DNA of 64,000 bases from Pseudomonadota bacterium (GCA_022563195.1 JADFNV010000002.1:1-64000), one strand, 5' to 3'. Counted from the first letter of the stretch, positions 26,964 through 35,644 are shown. Translations and numbers: made by a program. Notes: generated from the sequence alone by a model not told the origin.

Positions 26964-27512
26964 TTACCCGGTCGCAGTTTGTTTTGTCGTTTGTGGATCC
27001 TGGAGCAACGTGTGTCCGTGTTCCTCGAGGTACTTCTTCATTGCGCTCATGACGGCCCTGCCCAGTCCCACGGTAAAATGCATACCGTTCGGCGTCTCTT
27101 CCATGCACGTGCATTCGAATTCGTCAAACATCGTCAAATACCGGTCAATCTCGGTAATCCGGCTATCGAGAACGGTTTGAACCTGATCGGGCGTCATAAG
27201 GTGCGCAAAGCACATCGTCGCGAGAAATTCAGATCGCACTTTGTGGCTGGGATTCGGGTGATCAAGTTCCTGGAGCAACCGTTGTCGTCCATCTTCAGTA
27301 ATGCGGTAGACCTTGCGATCGGGTTTGCCTTGCTGCGGAATCTCCTCGCAATTGACGTAGCCCTGCGCGGCCAGAGAGGCGAGCGCCGGGTATATCGATC
27401 CGTATCCAGCCGCAAAAAAATGGCCAAAGGAAGATTCGAAATGTTTCTTCAGGTCATAGCCCGAGGCTTCGCCGTCCGTCAGCATTCCGAGGCATACAGT
27501 CTTTACGTCCAT
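26964..27512 (-). CDS. PadR-family transcriptional regulator
   Basis: 182 aa. N-terminal winged helix typical of PadR (KTVCLGMLTDGEASGYDLKKHFE; GSIYPALASLAAQGYVNCEE; RKVYRITEDGRQRLLQEL) and a C-terminal helical dimerisation region. Family members usually repress neighbouring efflux or stress genes and are released by phenolics or drugs. First gene of the padR-adaptor-permease operon, with a perfect 10-bp inverted repeat in its promoter region. Confidence 0.92.
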   Translation of the reverse strand: MDVKTVCLGMLTDGEASGYDLKKHFESSFGHFFAAGYGSIYPALASLAAQGYVNCEEIPQQGKPDRKVYRITEDGRQRLLQELDHPNPSHKVRSEFLATMCFAHLMTPDQVQTVLDSRITEIDRYLTMFDEFECTCMEETPNGMHFTVGLGRAVMSAMKKYLEEHGHTLLQDPQTTKQTATG

Positions 27513-27540
27513 GGGGTTTCACACTGGCGGCCGCAGCCGC

Positions 27541-27581
27541 TCATATATCGGGGCGATGCATAGTATCAGTTCGATATATGA
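27541..27581 (-). promoter_or_regulatory. Candidate PadR operator
   Basis: Perfect arms TCATATATCG (27541-27550) and CGATATATGA (27572-27581), centre to centre 31 bp or about three helical turns, 29-69 bp upstream of the padR start. The central part contains GATGCATAGTATC, itself partly symmetric. Position and symmetry fit autorepression of padR and the pump operon. Confidence 0.6.
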
Positions 27582-27636
27582 AGTCCAGCTTTATTTTCGG
27601 GATAAACGCCGAGTGGCGGAAAATGCGCCGCTAGAG

Positions 27637-28995
27637 CTACAGGGCGAACTGGGCGAGGAATGGGCTCAGAAGCCGATTTTCCGGGTCAAGCCGGCGCCGC
27701 ATGCGGCCGAAAAAGTCGAGCCTGCTCCCATAGACCTGGTGGGCGTAGTCACCTTGTAATGCGCGCGACTGGCTCAGAAGTGGCGTACCGGCCCAGTTTT
27801 CAGCGAAGTCGGCAAGGTCGATAACGAAGTCGTCCCAACCGCTTTCCTGCGTCGATGCCGCGGTCAACGCAATCATCGGATCGTCAAACGATGGTGAGAG
27901 CAACGATGATGCGTCCTGACACAGCCGATACCCGACCGTCGGCATATCGCAGCGAAATCCGGACTGTTCATAAAGCGATTCGCAGAAATCACGATAGGCT
28001 ATGGCGATCATGGCGAAATTTGCGGCGGGGAAGCACCAGGTCGAAAAACGCGACACAGATTTGCTCGCTTTCCGGTGGGGACGAGATTGCGCCACTGCAT
28101 TGGTGCCAGCGGTGACGAGTCGGGTGTTGACAAGTTTCTGAGTCGTTTCGCTGATCGTGTCGATCAATCGGTATCTGACAGACGGAAACGGCACGAGTCG
28201 ATTGAGTGACTTGACGACGTTGGGTAGGACCGCATTCTCTCCCCAGTCCTTGATCTTCCACGGGACCCCGAAAGCGTTTCCGGGCTCTGCGTCGTAACGC
28301 CGCAAGTCAAGGTAGATGCAATCGCGATGCGGCAACATGTAAAACTTGAACCCAATGTCGCCATTTGCAAGGGTGTCAACGACTGATGCGAACTTGTCGA
28401 TGCTGATGCGCCGGTGGCTCGCGGAAAAAGTGCGGATCGGACGCACGCGCAGCGTTGCTTCATAGATCACGCCCAATAAGCCAAAGCTCAGGCGCAATGC
28501 ACTCAGGAGGTTCTGTTGCTGTGGTCCCACGTTCAGTAACTGGCCGCTCGCCGTAACAAGCTTCATTGCAATGACGTGGCTGGAGAAATAGGCTCCCTGA
28601 TTGCCAATAACGGGACCGAAGCAAGGTGCCGCGATCGCCCCCCCGAGCGTTCGACCCTGCAGGTCATAGGCCCCGATCAACTCAAGACCCTGTTTGGCAA
28701 GTTCGTCAACGAGTCGCCCTAAGCGAACGCCTGCCTGTGCTGTCACCGTGTGATTGTAACTGTCGATCTTTGTAATGCGATCGAGGCCGGCAGTATGCAG
28801 AATACTACCGCTGACGCATCGATTGCAGTCGGTCGATGCGGTACCTGCGCCCTGTGGTCGTATCGGCAGAGCGATATTCGCATTAGGTTCGAGATATCGT
28901 TTCAGTTTGTTGAGGTCGGTCGGTCGCAGGTCGATGGGACCTGTGTGCCCGAGGCCGCGATAGCGTCCAGTCTTTTGTAGCGTCGTTGCGGGCAT
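27637..28995 (-). CDS. FAD-linked oxidase (PCMH-type FAD domain)
   Basis: 452-aa flavoprotein of the vanillyl-alcohol oxidase/aldonolactone oxidase class. The FAD-binding half holds PIRPQGAGTASTDCN, VTAQAGVRLGRLVDELAKQG and the glycine-rich GRTLGGAIAAPCFGP; the C-terminal cap ends with LDFFGRMRRRLDPENRLLSPF, as in sugar-1,4-lactone oxidases and related enzymes. Substrate unknown. No signal peptide is seen. ATG 28995 has GGAGG upstream. A cyclic-di-GMP-I riboswitch sits about 75 nt ahead of the start, an unusual control for this family. It appears monocistronic; padR with its own operator follows. Confidence 0.88.
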   Translation of the reverse strand: MPATTLQKTGRYRGLGHTGPIDLRPTDLNKLKRYLEPNANIALPIRPQGAGTASTDCNRCVSGSILHTAGLDRITKIDSYNHTVTAQAGVRLGRLVDELAKQGLELIGAYDLQGRTLGGAIAAPCFGPVIGNQGAYFSSHVIAMKLVTASGQLLNVGPQQQNLLSALRLSFGLLGVIYEATLRVRPIRTFSASHRRISIDKFASVVDTLANGDIGFKFYMLPHRDCIYLDLRRYDAEPGNAFGVPWKIKDWGENAVLPNVVKSLNRLVPFPSVRYRLIDTISETTQKLVNTRLVTAGTNAVAQSRPHRKASKSVSRFSTWCFPAANFAMIAIAYRDFCESLYEQSGFRCDMPTVGYRLCQDASSLLSPSFDDPMIALTAASTQESGWDDFVIDLADFAENWAGTPLLSQSRALQGDYAHQVYGSRLDFFGRMRRRLDPENRLLSPFLAQFAL

Positions 28996-29070
28996 CCTTG
29001 CCTCCAGAAAATATTCCGGTCAATGGCAAAGACACAGCAGCGAAGGATTCATCGCCACGACACAGGCGAG

Positions 29071-29160
29071 GATCGTGTTGGCAACCCCGCTGTCATAGGA
29101 CGAGCCTTTAGACCGGAAGTTTTGCGACCCCGCCTTTCGACAGGTGTGCCTTTGTCATGC
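29071..29160 (-). promoter_or_regulatory. Cyclic-di-GMP-I (GEMM-I) riboswitch
   Basis: Read on the minus strand, the segment matches the GEMM-I aptamer in order: AAAGGCACACC, a hairpin CCTGTC-GAAA-GGCGGG with the GAAA tetraloop, GTCGCAAAACTTCCGG, a tetraloop-receptor-like pair TCTAA...CTATGA, and the closing AGCGGGGTTGCC. The base aligned with G20 of the Vibrio Vc2 aptamer is G, pointing to c-di-GMP rather than the cGAMP-type A20 variant. It ends about 75 nt before the start codon of the FAD-linked oxidase. No obvious intrinsic terminator lies between, so control could be translational. The + strand gene downstream (29275) is in the wrong orientation to be its target. Confidence 0.9.
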
Positions 29161-29274
29161 GAATAGCCATCGTTGCACAGCGATTAGAAGCGTGTCAATG
29201 AATTGGCGTATGTCGCCATCTTTATTGTCAAATCACAACTTGCCAGTAAGCTTTGGCTGACGCAAGCTGCGTTC

Positions 29275-30249
29275 GTGAACACCTCGATCAAACAGGTGGC
29301 GGCGGCGGCCAGTCGCGCGGCTAAGCGCATCGACGGTGTCATCTGCAAGACGCCGCTGGTGCAATCGCCCGTGTTCAGTAGCGAGACGGGTACCGATATC
29401 TACCTGAAGCTAGAGAATCTGCAGCACACGGGATCTTTCAAATTGCGCGGCGCGACCAATCGCCTGATGACACTGTCCGGTGAACAGCGCAGCAACGGTT
29501 GTGTCACGGCTTCGAGCGGCAATCATGGTGCTGCTGTCGCCTGTGCCATGCAGAAACTTGAGGTCAGTGGCGTTATCTTCGTGCCCGAGCAAACGTCATC
29601 GGTCAAAATTGAGGCGATTCGCAGTTTTGGTGGCGATGTTCGGTTCTTCGGCTCGGATGGACTCGAAACGGAGCAGCATGCTCGCGAATTCGCTGAGCAC
29701 AACAGCATGGTTTACCTGTCTCCTTATAACGATGCTGAAGTCATCGCGGGTCAGGCCACCTGTGGCATCGAAATCGCCGAGCAGCTGCCCGACGTTGATG
29801 CAGTGTTCATCGCGGTAGGAGGAGGCGGTCTCGCAAGCGGTGTCGGCAGCGTCCTGCGGAGGCACAATCCCGGTGTTAAAATCTATGGTTGTCAACCGCG
29901 GGCGTCGGCGATAATGGCGCGATCGATCGAGGCAGGACGAATTGTCGACCTGCCAAGCGATCCGACATTGTCGGACGGTACGGCCGGTGGCATCGAGGCC
30001 GACGCCATTACTTTCGAACTCTGCCGGGAACTGATTGATGAGTTCATTCTTGTCAGTGAGGAGGAGATAGCCAACGCCATGCGGCTGTTTATCAACGCTC
30101 ACGGCCAGGTCATTGAAGGTGCTGCAGGGGTCGCGATCGCCGCCATGCTGGCCTGTCCCGAGCTTATTGCCGGAAAAAAAGTTACCGTCATAGTTTGCGG
30201 CGGCAACGTGAGCCAGGAGACACTCGAATCAATTCAAATAGATTCCTAA
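29275..30249 (+). CDS. Threonine/serine dehydratase, PLP-dependent, catabolic type
   Basis: About 324 aa from GTG 29275 (TTG 29203 is also open but adds a non-conserved extension). Fold-type II PLP enzyme: lysine in HTGSFKLRGA (K56), ASSGNHGAAV, and the phosphate loop GGGGLASGVG. It lacks the ACT domains of IlvA and so resembles TdcB/serine racemase or hydroxyaspartate dehydratase-type enzymes; the exact substrate is open. The next gene, an amidohydrolase, starts 20 bp downstream on the same strand and may be co-transcribed. Confidence 0.85.
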   Translation: MNTSIKQVAAAASRAAKRIDGVICKTPLVQSPVFSSETGTDIYLKLENLQHTGSFKLRGATNRLMTLSGEQRSNGCVTASSGNHGAAVACAMQKLEVSGVIFVPEQTSSVKIEAIRSFGGDVRFFGSDGLETEQHAREFAEHNSMVYLSPYNDAEVIAGQATCGIEIAEQLPDVDAVFIAVGGGGLASGVGSVLRRHNPGVKIYGCQPRASAIMARSIEAGRIVDLPSDPTLSDGTAGGIEADAITFELCRELIDEFILVSEEEIANAMRLFINAHGQVIEGAAGVAIAAMLACPELIAGKKVTVIVCGGNVSQETLESIQIDS

Positions 30250-30269
30250 AGCACTCGGCACCATTGGCG

Positions 30270-31610
30270 ATGCAAGACCTGATCGTGATGGCTACTTGCG
30301 TGCTGGCGGCTAATGCCGCCACCGCGTCGTCAACGGCTTTCGTCAATGTAAACATCGTGCCGATGACGTCGGATACGATCGTGACTCAACAATCTGTCAT
30401 CGTTACGGACGCATCGATCGTCGCAATCGGAGACGTCGATACAATTCCGGTACCCGAAGATGCCTGGGTCGTCGATGGCACGGACCGCTACCTGATGCCC
30501 GGTCTTACCGAGATGCATGCGCACGTGCCCGAAGTGGGATCGCAAGATCTCGACAGAGTGATGACCTTGTTTGTCGCAAACGGTGTAACGGCGATTCGCG
30601 GCATGCTTGGCCGCCCATCGCATCTGGCCCTGAGACAGCAACTGGCTGACGGTGACGCCTTCGGTCCACGCCTGATTACATCCGGGCCGTCGATGAATGG
30701 TGAGTCGGTCAGTGGCGTGGCTGACGCAATGCGCAAAGTCCGGGCCCAGCATGCGGCCGGCTACGACTTCATCAAAATTCATCCCGGGCTGAGTCCGGAC
30801 GAATTTTCGGTAATCGCCGCGGTGTCTACCGAACTTGGCATGCGATTCGCGGGGCACGTGCCCGTTGCAGTTGGCGTCGACAATGCGCTGGCAGCAGGTA
30901 TCGCGACGATCGATCATCTTGACGGCTATTTCGTGGCGTTGCTGCCGGCCAATATCGACCCTTCCGGCGGTTACGGTGGATTCTTCGACGTATTGCTCGC
31001 TGATCAGGTGATTGAGGAAAGAATCGCCGGAATTGCGGCTCGGACCGCCGCAGCGGGTACCTGGAATGTGCCGACGGAGTCGCTCTTCGAGAACCGTGTT
31101 TCCCCACTGTCGGTCACCGATCTGCGCAACCGCCCGGAGATGCGTTTTATGCCGGAGGCGACCGTGAACCGATGGGTCAGATCGAAAGAAACACAGGAGC
31201 GCGAGCGTGGATTCAATGCTGACATTGCTGTAAGGGCGATCGAAATTCGCCGTCGGTTGATACTTGCCTTGCATGAGGCTGGTGCGGGCCTGTTGCTCGG
31301 ATCCGACGCACCGCAGGTGTTCAATGTACCGGGCTTCTCTTTGCATCATGAACTGGAAATTCTGGTCGCGGCTGGTCTGACGCCATTCGAGGCCTTGCAA
31401 ACTGGCACGGCCGCAGCGGGGAAATTTCTCGAAACCAATACTGGGACCGTGGCGATTGGCCGTAATGCTGACCTTGTATTGCTCGACGCCAACCCCCTCG
31501 AGGATATCGGCAATACGCGTCGGATCCACGGCGTCATGCTGCGTGGCAGCTGGTATTCATCCTCCGATCTTGAGCAGCGACTATCAGTCTATCGGCGGCA
31601 GGACGATTGA
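30270..31610 (+). CDS. Exported amidohydrolase-family protein
   Basis: 446 aa, metal-dependent hydrolase fold. Metal ligands visible: HxH in EMHAHVPEVG, a lysine in DFIKIHPG, histidines in AGHVPVAV and TIDHLDGY, and the aspartate in LLGSDAPQVF. The C-terminal ADLVLLDANPLEDI is typical of imidazolonepropionase/prolidase-like amidohydrolases. The N-terminus DLIVMATCVLAANAATA looks like a signal peptide, so it probably works in the periplasm on an amide or dipeptide substrate. Start ATG 30270 is chosen to expose that signal. Confidence 0.85.
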   Translation: MQDLIVMATCVLAANAATASSTAFVNVNIVPMTSDTIVTQQSVIVTDASIVAIGDVDTIPVPEDAWVVDGTDRYLMPGLTEMHAHVPEVGSQDLDRVMTLFVANGVTAIRGMLGRPSHLALRQQLADGDAFGPRLITSGPSMNGESVSGVADAMRKVRAQHAAGYDFIKIHPGLSPDEFSVIAAVSTELGMRFAGHVPVAVGVDNALAAGIATIDHLDGYFVALLPANIDPSGGYGGFFDVLLADQVIEERIAGIAARTAAAGTWNVPTESLFENRVSPLSVTDLRNRPEMRFMPEATVNRWVRSKETQERERGFNADIAVRAIEIRRRLILALHEAGAGLLLGSDAPQVFNVPGFSLHHELEILVAAGLTPFEALQTGTAAAGKFLETNTGTVAIGRNADLVLLDANPLEDIGNTRRIHGVMLRGSWYSSSDLEQRLSVYRRQDD

Positions 31611-31752
31611 TCGCCAACTTTACAAGCAAATGGCGCGGCCGCGCGCCTGCGGGATCGTTCAGCGAGACGACTGAATTCAGTCCGGAAGCTATTGAATTTA
31701 TTTACATTTGATTCGGTGGGCGCCAGATCGGTGCACACTGTCTTGCCTCGGC

Positions 31753-31761
31753 TGCTAGAAT
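31753..31761 (+). promoter_or_regulatory. Extended -10 promoter element
   Basis: TGCTAGAAT, an extended -10 (TGn plus TAGAAT), 82 bp upstream of the CBS protein start. No good -35 is visible, as expected for extended -10 promoters. The same nonamer occurs in front of glnE. Confidence 0.35.
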
Positions 31762-31843
31762 TGAACTAAGCCAGGCGAATCCTGTAAGTCTCGCCGGGTT
31801 CTGTGGTCAGTCAGTCGCGCCAAGCGACATCAGGGGAGGCAGA

Positions 31844-32272
31844 ATGAAACTAGTCAAACATCTGCTGGATGGGAAGGGTCGAGACGTCGTATCCATTGGG
31901 CCCGAAGAATCTGTATTGGATGCGATAAAGTTAATGGCGGATAAAGGCATAGGGTCGCTAGTGGTCATGCAGGATGACGAAATGCTGGGCATCATGTCAG
32001 AGCGGGACTATGCACGAAAGGTAATCATAAAAGGACGATCGTCCGAGACCACTCATGTTGCCGAAATCATGACAGCCAATGTCTTTACGACCTCGAGCAG
32101 TCATACGGTTAACGAATGCATGAGTCTCATGACCGAGAAAAAAATTCGCCACTTGCCGGTTCTTGAAGACAAGCGCGTAATTGGCATGATTTCAATCGGT
32201 GATCTTGTCAAGGCGATCATTTCCGACCAACAAGAAGAAATAGAGCAACTCGAACACTACATCAGTGGCTGA
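31844..32272 (+). CDS. CBS-domain pair protein
   Basis: 142 aa, two CBS motifs: first around SVLDAIKLMADKGIGSLVVM, second around TVNECMSLMTEKKIRHLPVL. Such stand-alone pairs bind adenine nucleotides and sense energy state. The linker IMSERDYARKVIIKGRSS and the acidic tail EEIEQLEHYI are typical of small CBS regulators. Strong ribosome site GGGGAGG seven bases or so before ATG. Likely monocistronic or leading the TPR/TonB-like pair downstream. Confidence 0.92.
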   Translation: MKLVKHLLDGKGRDVVSIGPEESVLDAIKLMADKGIGSLVVMQDDEMLGIMSERDYARKVIIKGRSSETTHVAEIMTANVFTTSSSHTVNECMSLMTEKKIRHLPVLEDKRVIGMISIGDLVKAIISDQQEEIEQLEHYISG

Positions 32273-32324
32273 TGCTGATAAATACGACGAGGTCGATTGA
32301 GCGCATAAACGAGGTAATGATGTA

Positions 32325-32852
32325 GTGACATCCGGCCAACGACTTTACTGTGTGTTCATGGCTGCACTGTTGTACTTGTCCGGCACCGACGTGATGGCGC
32401 AGGCCAACAAGACCGTCATAGGCCCTACGAATCCTGCGCTGCAGGAAGGTGCCGATGCACTCCTGGCCGGCGACGCCGAGGAAGGTGTGCGACTTACACT
32501 AATGGGGCTCCGCTACGCGAACAGTTCGCGCAATAAGCAGATAGGGATGTCCAATCTGTGCGCGGGATACCTGTTGCTTGACCAGCTCGATACAGCGCTG
32601 TCATATTGCAACCAGGTGCTCGAAAAAAATGATCAGTACTGGCGTGCTTACAGCAACAGGGCGCTCATTTACGTGAAACAGAAACGCTACGAAGAAGCCG
32701 AGCAGGATCTGCAAAAAGGAGAGGCGATTAGTCCAAAATCACGGACGCTGCAAGCCGTTCGAACGATGTTGCTCGACGAAACGAATCCGGTGGCGCCGGC
32801 TATCGTCATTGATGATCGGCGTTCGCCTATCCCTGGTGTCGATGAGAATTAG
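32325..32852 (+). CDS. Exported tetratricopeptide-repeat protein
   Basis: 175 aa from GTG 32325. N-terminal signal (LYCVFMAALLYLSGTDVMAQ). Two TPR units: around GYLLLDQLDTALSYCNQVLE and YSNRALIYVKQKRYEEAEQD, so probably a periplasmic protein-binding helper. It overlaps the next gene by 11 bp, indicating coupled expression with the TonB-like protein. Precise role unknown. Confidence 0.82.
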   Translation: MTSGQRLYCVFMAALLYLSGTDVMAQANKTVIGPTNPALQEGADALLAGDAEEGVRLTLMGLRYANSSRNKQIGMSNLCAGYLLLDQLDTALSYCNQVLEKNDQYWRAYSNRALIYVKQKRYEEAEQDLQKGEAISPKSRTLQAVRTMLLDETNPVAPAIVIDDRRSPIPGVDEN

Positions 32853-33249
32853 CCGTTCAACAATCGGTGTTGTGGTGGTGATGTTGCTTGTCGTATCGGT
32901 CAGCGACGCCGAAGATGACGCGCACTCAAGCCCTTTGACCGCCCATTTGACGGACGATAGTGGCGAACGCCAGCCATTGCAGACCGTCGTGCCGATTTAC
33001 CCGGATCGCGCGCGTCGTGATCGGCTCGAAGGCGAAGTTGAGGTGTGCTTCAACGTAGATCGAGACGGCCGAACGTCGAGAGTCGCGGTGCGCAAGAGTA
33101 CGAATAGAATATTCGAGAAGCCTTCGACGCTGGCAATACGGGCCTCATCGTATCGACCGTTGCAAGAAGGGCAGGAATTATCGGGAATAAAGACGTGCCG
33201 AACGTTTCATTTTTTGCTGACGCCGGTGGCGATCGAGAAACCCGAATAG
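32842..33249 (+). CDS. TonB C-terminal domain protein
   Basis: 135 aa from ATG 32842, which overlaps the TPR gene stop. One N-terminal hydrophobic helix (TIGVVVVMLLVVSVSDA), then the TonB C-terminal box: PIYPDRARRDRLEGEVEVCF, DGRTSRVAV, and FEKPSTLAIRASSYRP. No ExbB/ExbD genes or proline-rich spacer are present, so it is a short periplasmic TonB-like protein and not a full energy transducer. Confidence 0.85.
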   Translation: MRISRSTIGVVVVMLLVVSVSDAEDDAHSSPLTAHLTDDSGERQPLQTVVPIYPDRARRDRLEGEVEVCFNVDRDGRTSRVAVRKSTNRIFEKPSTLAIRASSYRPLQEGQELSGIKTCRTFHFLLTPVAIEKPE

Positions 33250-33265
33250 CTGGATCAACACGCTG

Positions 33266-34162
33266 CTAGCCATCCAGCCCTGCAGCGAGTCGTGCTGCAC
33301 GCAAGGTGTTGGCCATGAGCATGACTATGGTCATCGGACCGACTCCGCCAGGCACGGGGGTTATTGCAGCCGCCACTTCACTGACAGATTCGTAGTCGAC
33401 GTCACCCGTGAGCTGTGTTTTTGTTTCGCCGTCGACTGTGACCTCGACGCGGCTGATGCCGACATCGATGACGATGGCGCCGGGTTTGATCCAGTCACCC
33501 GTGACCATTTTGGCCCGGCCGACGGCAGCTACAACGATGTCGGCTTGACGGACGACGGCAGCGAGGTCGCTGGTACGACTATGGGTCACCGTCACGGTCG
33601 CATTGGCACGTAATAACAGGCTGGCCATCGGTTTGCCGACGATATTTGATCGGCCGATCACGACGGCGCTCAGTCCGGAAAGATCCGAACCTAAATGGTC
33701 TTCGATCATCAACATGCAGCCGGCTGGTGTGCAGGGGACGAAGGCATCATCCGTATCGCCTGTTGTCAGCTTGCCAATATTGACAAGGTGAAATCCATCG
33801 ACATCTTTGCCTGGCGATACAGCCTGCGTTATCACCTGTTCATCGATGTGAGGAGGCAGTGGCAGCTGTACGAGGATGCCGTGAATAGAAACGTCATTAT
33901 TGAGTTTATCGATCAGTTTCAGAACGTCATCCTGCGATGTGTTTTCGGCCAGTGTGTGCTGGACCGAATAAAATCCACAGGATTCGGCTGTACGTTTCTT
34001 ATTGCGCACATAAACCTGGCTGGCTGGGTCGTGCCCCACGATAAGCACAGCGAGCCCGGGCTTGAGGTCATGCGTCCTGAGTAAGGTCTCTGTTTCGGTC
34101 GTTATTTTGGTTGACAGTTCGGCGGCCTTGGCCTTGCCGTCGATGCGTTGGGCGTGCGTCAT
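33266..34162 (-). CDS. folD: Methylenetetrahydrofolate dehydrogenase / methenyl-THF cyclohydrolase
   Basis: Bifunctional one-carbon enzyme, cytoplasmic. About 298 aa from ATG 34162, near the usual 285-300. Catalytic tyrosine and lysine in VYVRNKKR, the substrate loop [19 protein letters not shown], and the NADP Rossmann motif [11 protein letters not shown]. The C-terminus ends with [18 protein letters not shown]. An upstream in-frame extension to 34219 is Arg/Pro-rich and unlike the family. Confidence 0.95.
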   Translation of the reverse strand: MTHAQRIDGKAKAAELSTKITTETETLLRTHDLKPGLAVLIVGHDPASQVYVRNKKRTAESCGFYSVQHTLAENTSQDDVLKLIDKLNNDVSIHGILVQLPLPPHIDEQVITQAVSPGKDVDGFHLVNIGKLTTGDTDDAFVPCTPAGCMLMIEDHLGSDLSGLSAVVIGRSNIVGKPMASLLLRANATVTVTHSRTSDLAAVVRQADIVVAAVGRAKMVTGDWIKPGAIVIDVGISRVEVTVDGETKTQLTGDVDYESVSEVAAAITPVPGGVGPMTIVMLMANTLRAARLAAGLDG

Positions 34163-34279
34163 CGTGTTTGTTGCCTCGTAGCCTGCTCGTGGTGCTGGCC
34201 AGACCGGCCGCCGCCGCATGGTACCGTCGTGGTGGCCGCCGGTAAACCTCGCCGGACGATTATTACCACGCTACCGCAG

Positions 34280-35086
34280 TCACCGGTGTCCAGCACTCGT
34301 CCCGGCGGCCCGACGACGCCGCGACAATTCAACCAGCAATGTGGCGGTTATTAATGATGCGAACAAATGCTTGAGAGTATGTCCGCTAACCAGCCGGCCG
34401 AGGTCGAAAATTTCGGCGTCCAAATACTCGAACAGTTTGGCAAGTGCATAGAAAATGATCATGAGCCAATATACTTTGCTGGTGCCGACCGCTGGTTGAC
34501 AGGAATACAATATGATTGGGATTATTAGCGTCGGCAGGAACTGGACAAGGGCATACGGTCGAAGATCCCCGTTGCCGCCGGCTTCAGTTATCGCCCAGTA
34601 AACTACGGAAAACAACCCCGCTGCGAGCAAGGGGACAAGAATCCGCCGCGCCAGCCGCACAGATACAAATTCGCCGGCGATGATTGCGAACAAACCGGTA
34701 GACCCGATTGTCATCGACAAACGGTCCCAGACCAGCGTCTCGTTGTTCGGCTCCAGGTGGTAATAGCCCGAACCAAAGGCTGTGAGCAAGACGCCTAAAA
34801 AGAAAAAGATATAGGCGGGTCGCAGCCCGGATACGCAAACTGCAGGAGCATATCGGCGAACGTAAACGAGGCCCGAGGCACCAAAGATCAGGAACGGCAG
34901 GTTCGATGCGACATTGCCGAAATTGTCGGTCTGGAGCAGTCGGCGACCGTCAGCAAAGTCGTGGTAGGCGGGGTCCTGCGGTAGCGGTGCGCTGACCAGA
35001 AAGCCAACGACGATCAGGATGACCGTAGCAACGATAATCGTGATGACGCGTGCTGATAGGCGGCTGATGTTGTTCACGTTTTCCAA
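34280..35086 (-). CDS. Seven-helix membrane protein, alkaline-ceramidase-like (CREST)
   Basis: 268 aa with about seven hydrophobic helices. The conserved pattern GSGYYHLEPNNETLVWDRLS in the third loop and GHTLKHLFASL near the end match the CREST superfamily (alkaline ceramidases, PAQR-type hydrolases): S/H/D and the H-x3-H pair would bind zinc. Substrate unknown; no sphingolipid biosynthesis gene is nearby, so lipid amidase activity is an inference. Solitary on the minus strand upstream of folD. Confidence 0.72.
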   Translation of the reverse strand: MENVNNISRLSARVITIIVATVILIVVGFLVSAPLPQDPAYHDFADGRRLLQTDNFGNVASNLPFLIFGASGLVYVRRYAPAVCVSGLRPAYIFFFLGVLLTAFGSGYYHLEPNNETLVWDRLSMTIGSTGLFAIIAGEFVSVRLARRILVPLLAAGLFSVVYWAITEAGGNGDLRPYALVQFLPTLIIPIILYSCQPAVGTSKVYWLMIIFYALAKLFEYLDAEIFDLGRLVSGHTLKHLFASLITATLLVELSRRRRAAGTSAGHR

Positions 35087-35260
35087 TAGGACCCGGATGT
35101 GTCAGGTGCCCGCTATGCGATGGCGTCTGTTAATGATTAGCATGACCGCTCAAATTCGACCGTACTCCATGGGGCGGGACTCGGCAAGGCGTTGCATAAC
35201 ATGACCGAGATAGCGCAATGGCGTAGACTGGTAGTCGCAGCAGTTCGCACAGGAGCCCCG

Positions 35261-35632
35261 ATGCCTGCCAGTCGCCACTACGACACAGTCGCTTTCGATG
35301 TTCGCGACAACGCGACGATGTTGTTTTTCGCGCGCACGACACCGGAAGGAGACATCGACGATTACCTTCTTTTGATGCGAACCATCGAGGACGACTTCGA
35401 CGAGTCAATGTACATCGAAATCAACGAGAACCAGTTTGGTGGGCACAATCTGATCCGGGAAGCGGCGTTAATGGGTAATACCTTGACACTGAAGTTGCAC
35501 GAACCTGCCAAGGAGCTTGGCGGAATATCAGAAATCGTTCTGACGTTCGCGGATACGCCGGAGAATGGTTCGAGTATCGAGCGCGGCGCGTTTCGCGTGC
35601 TCGGCGATACGCTGACAGGTGGCAACGCCTGA
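35261..35632 (+). CDS. Hypothetical conserved-looking protein
   Basis: 123 aa from ATG 35261, which has GGAG six bases before it; the frame is open to 35192. Soluble, acidic, beta-rich pattern (DYLLLMRTIEDDFDESMYIE; GNTLTLKLHEPAKELGG). I recognise no family. It lies 12 bp ahead of the GIY-YIG gene and is probably co-transcribed with it. Confidence 0.65.
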   Translation: MPASRHYDTVAFDVRDNATMLFFARTTPEGDIDDYLLLMRTIEDDFDESMYIEINENQFGGHNLIREAALMGNTLTLKLHEPAKELGGISEIVLTFADTPENGSSIERGAFRVLGDTLTGGNA

Positions 35633-35644
35633 TCTGAGGGTCTC

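Noticed and set aside
29160-29275. Riboswitch controlling the + strand dehydratase
   Set aside because: The aptamer folds only on the minus strand; it faces the FAD-linked oxidase.
30330-31529. 399-codon minus-strand ORF
   Set aside because: Lies wholly antisense to the amidohydrolase gene, which has all its metal motifs; the reversed product has no recognisable domain and a His/Arg/Cys-rich, random-looking composition.
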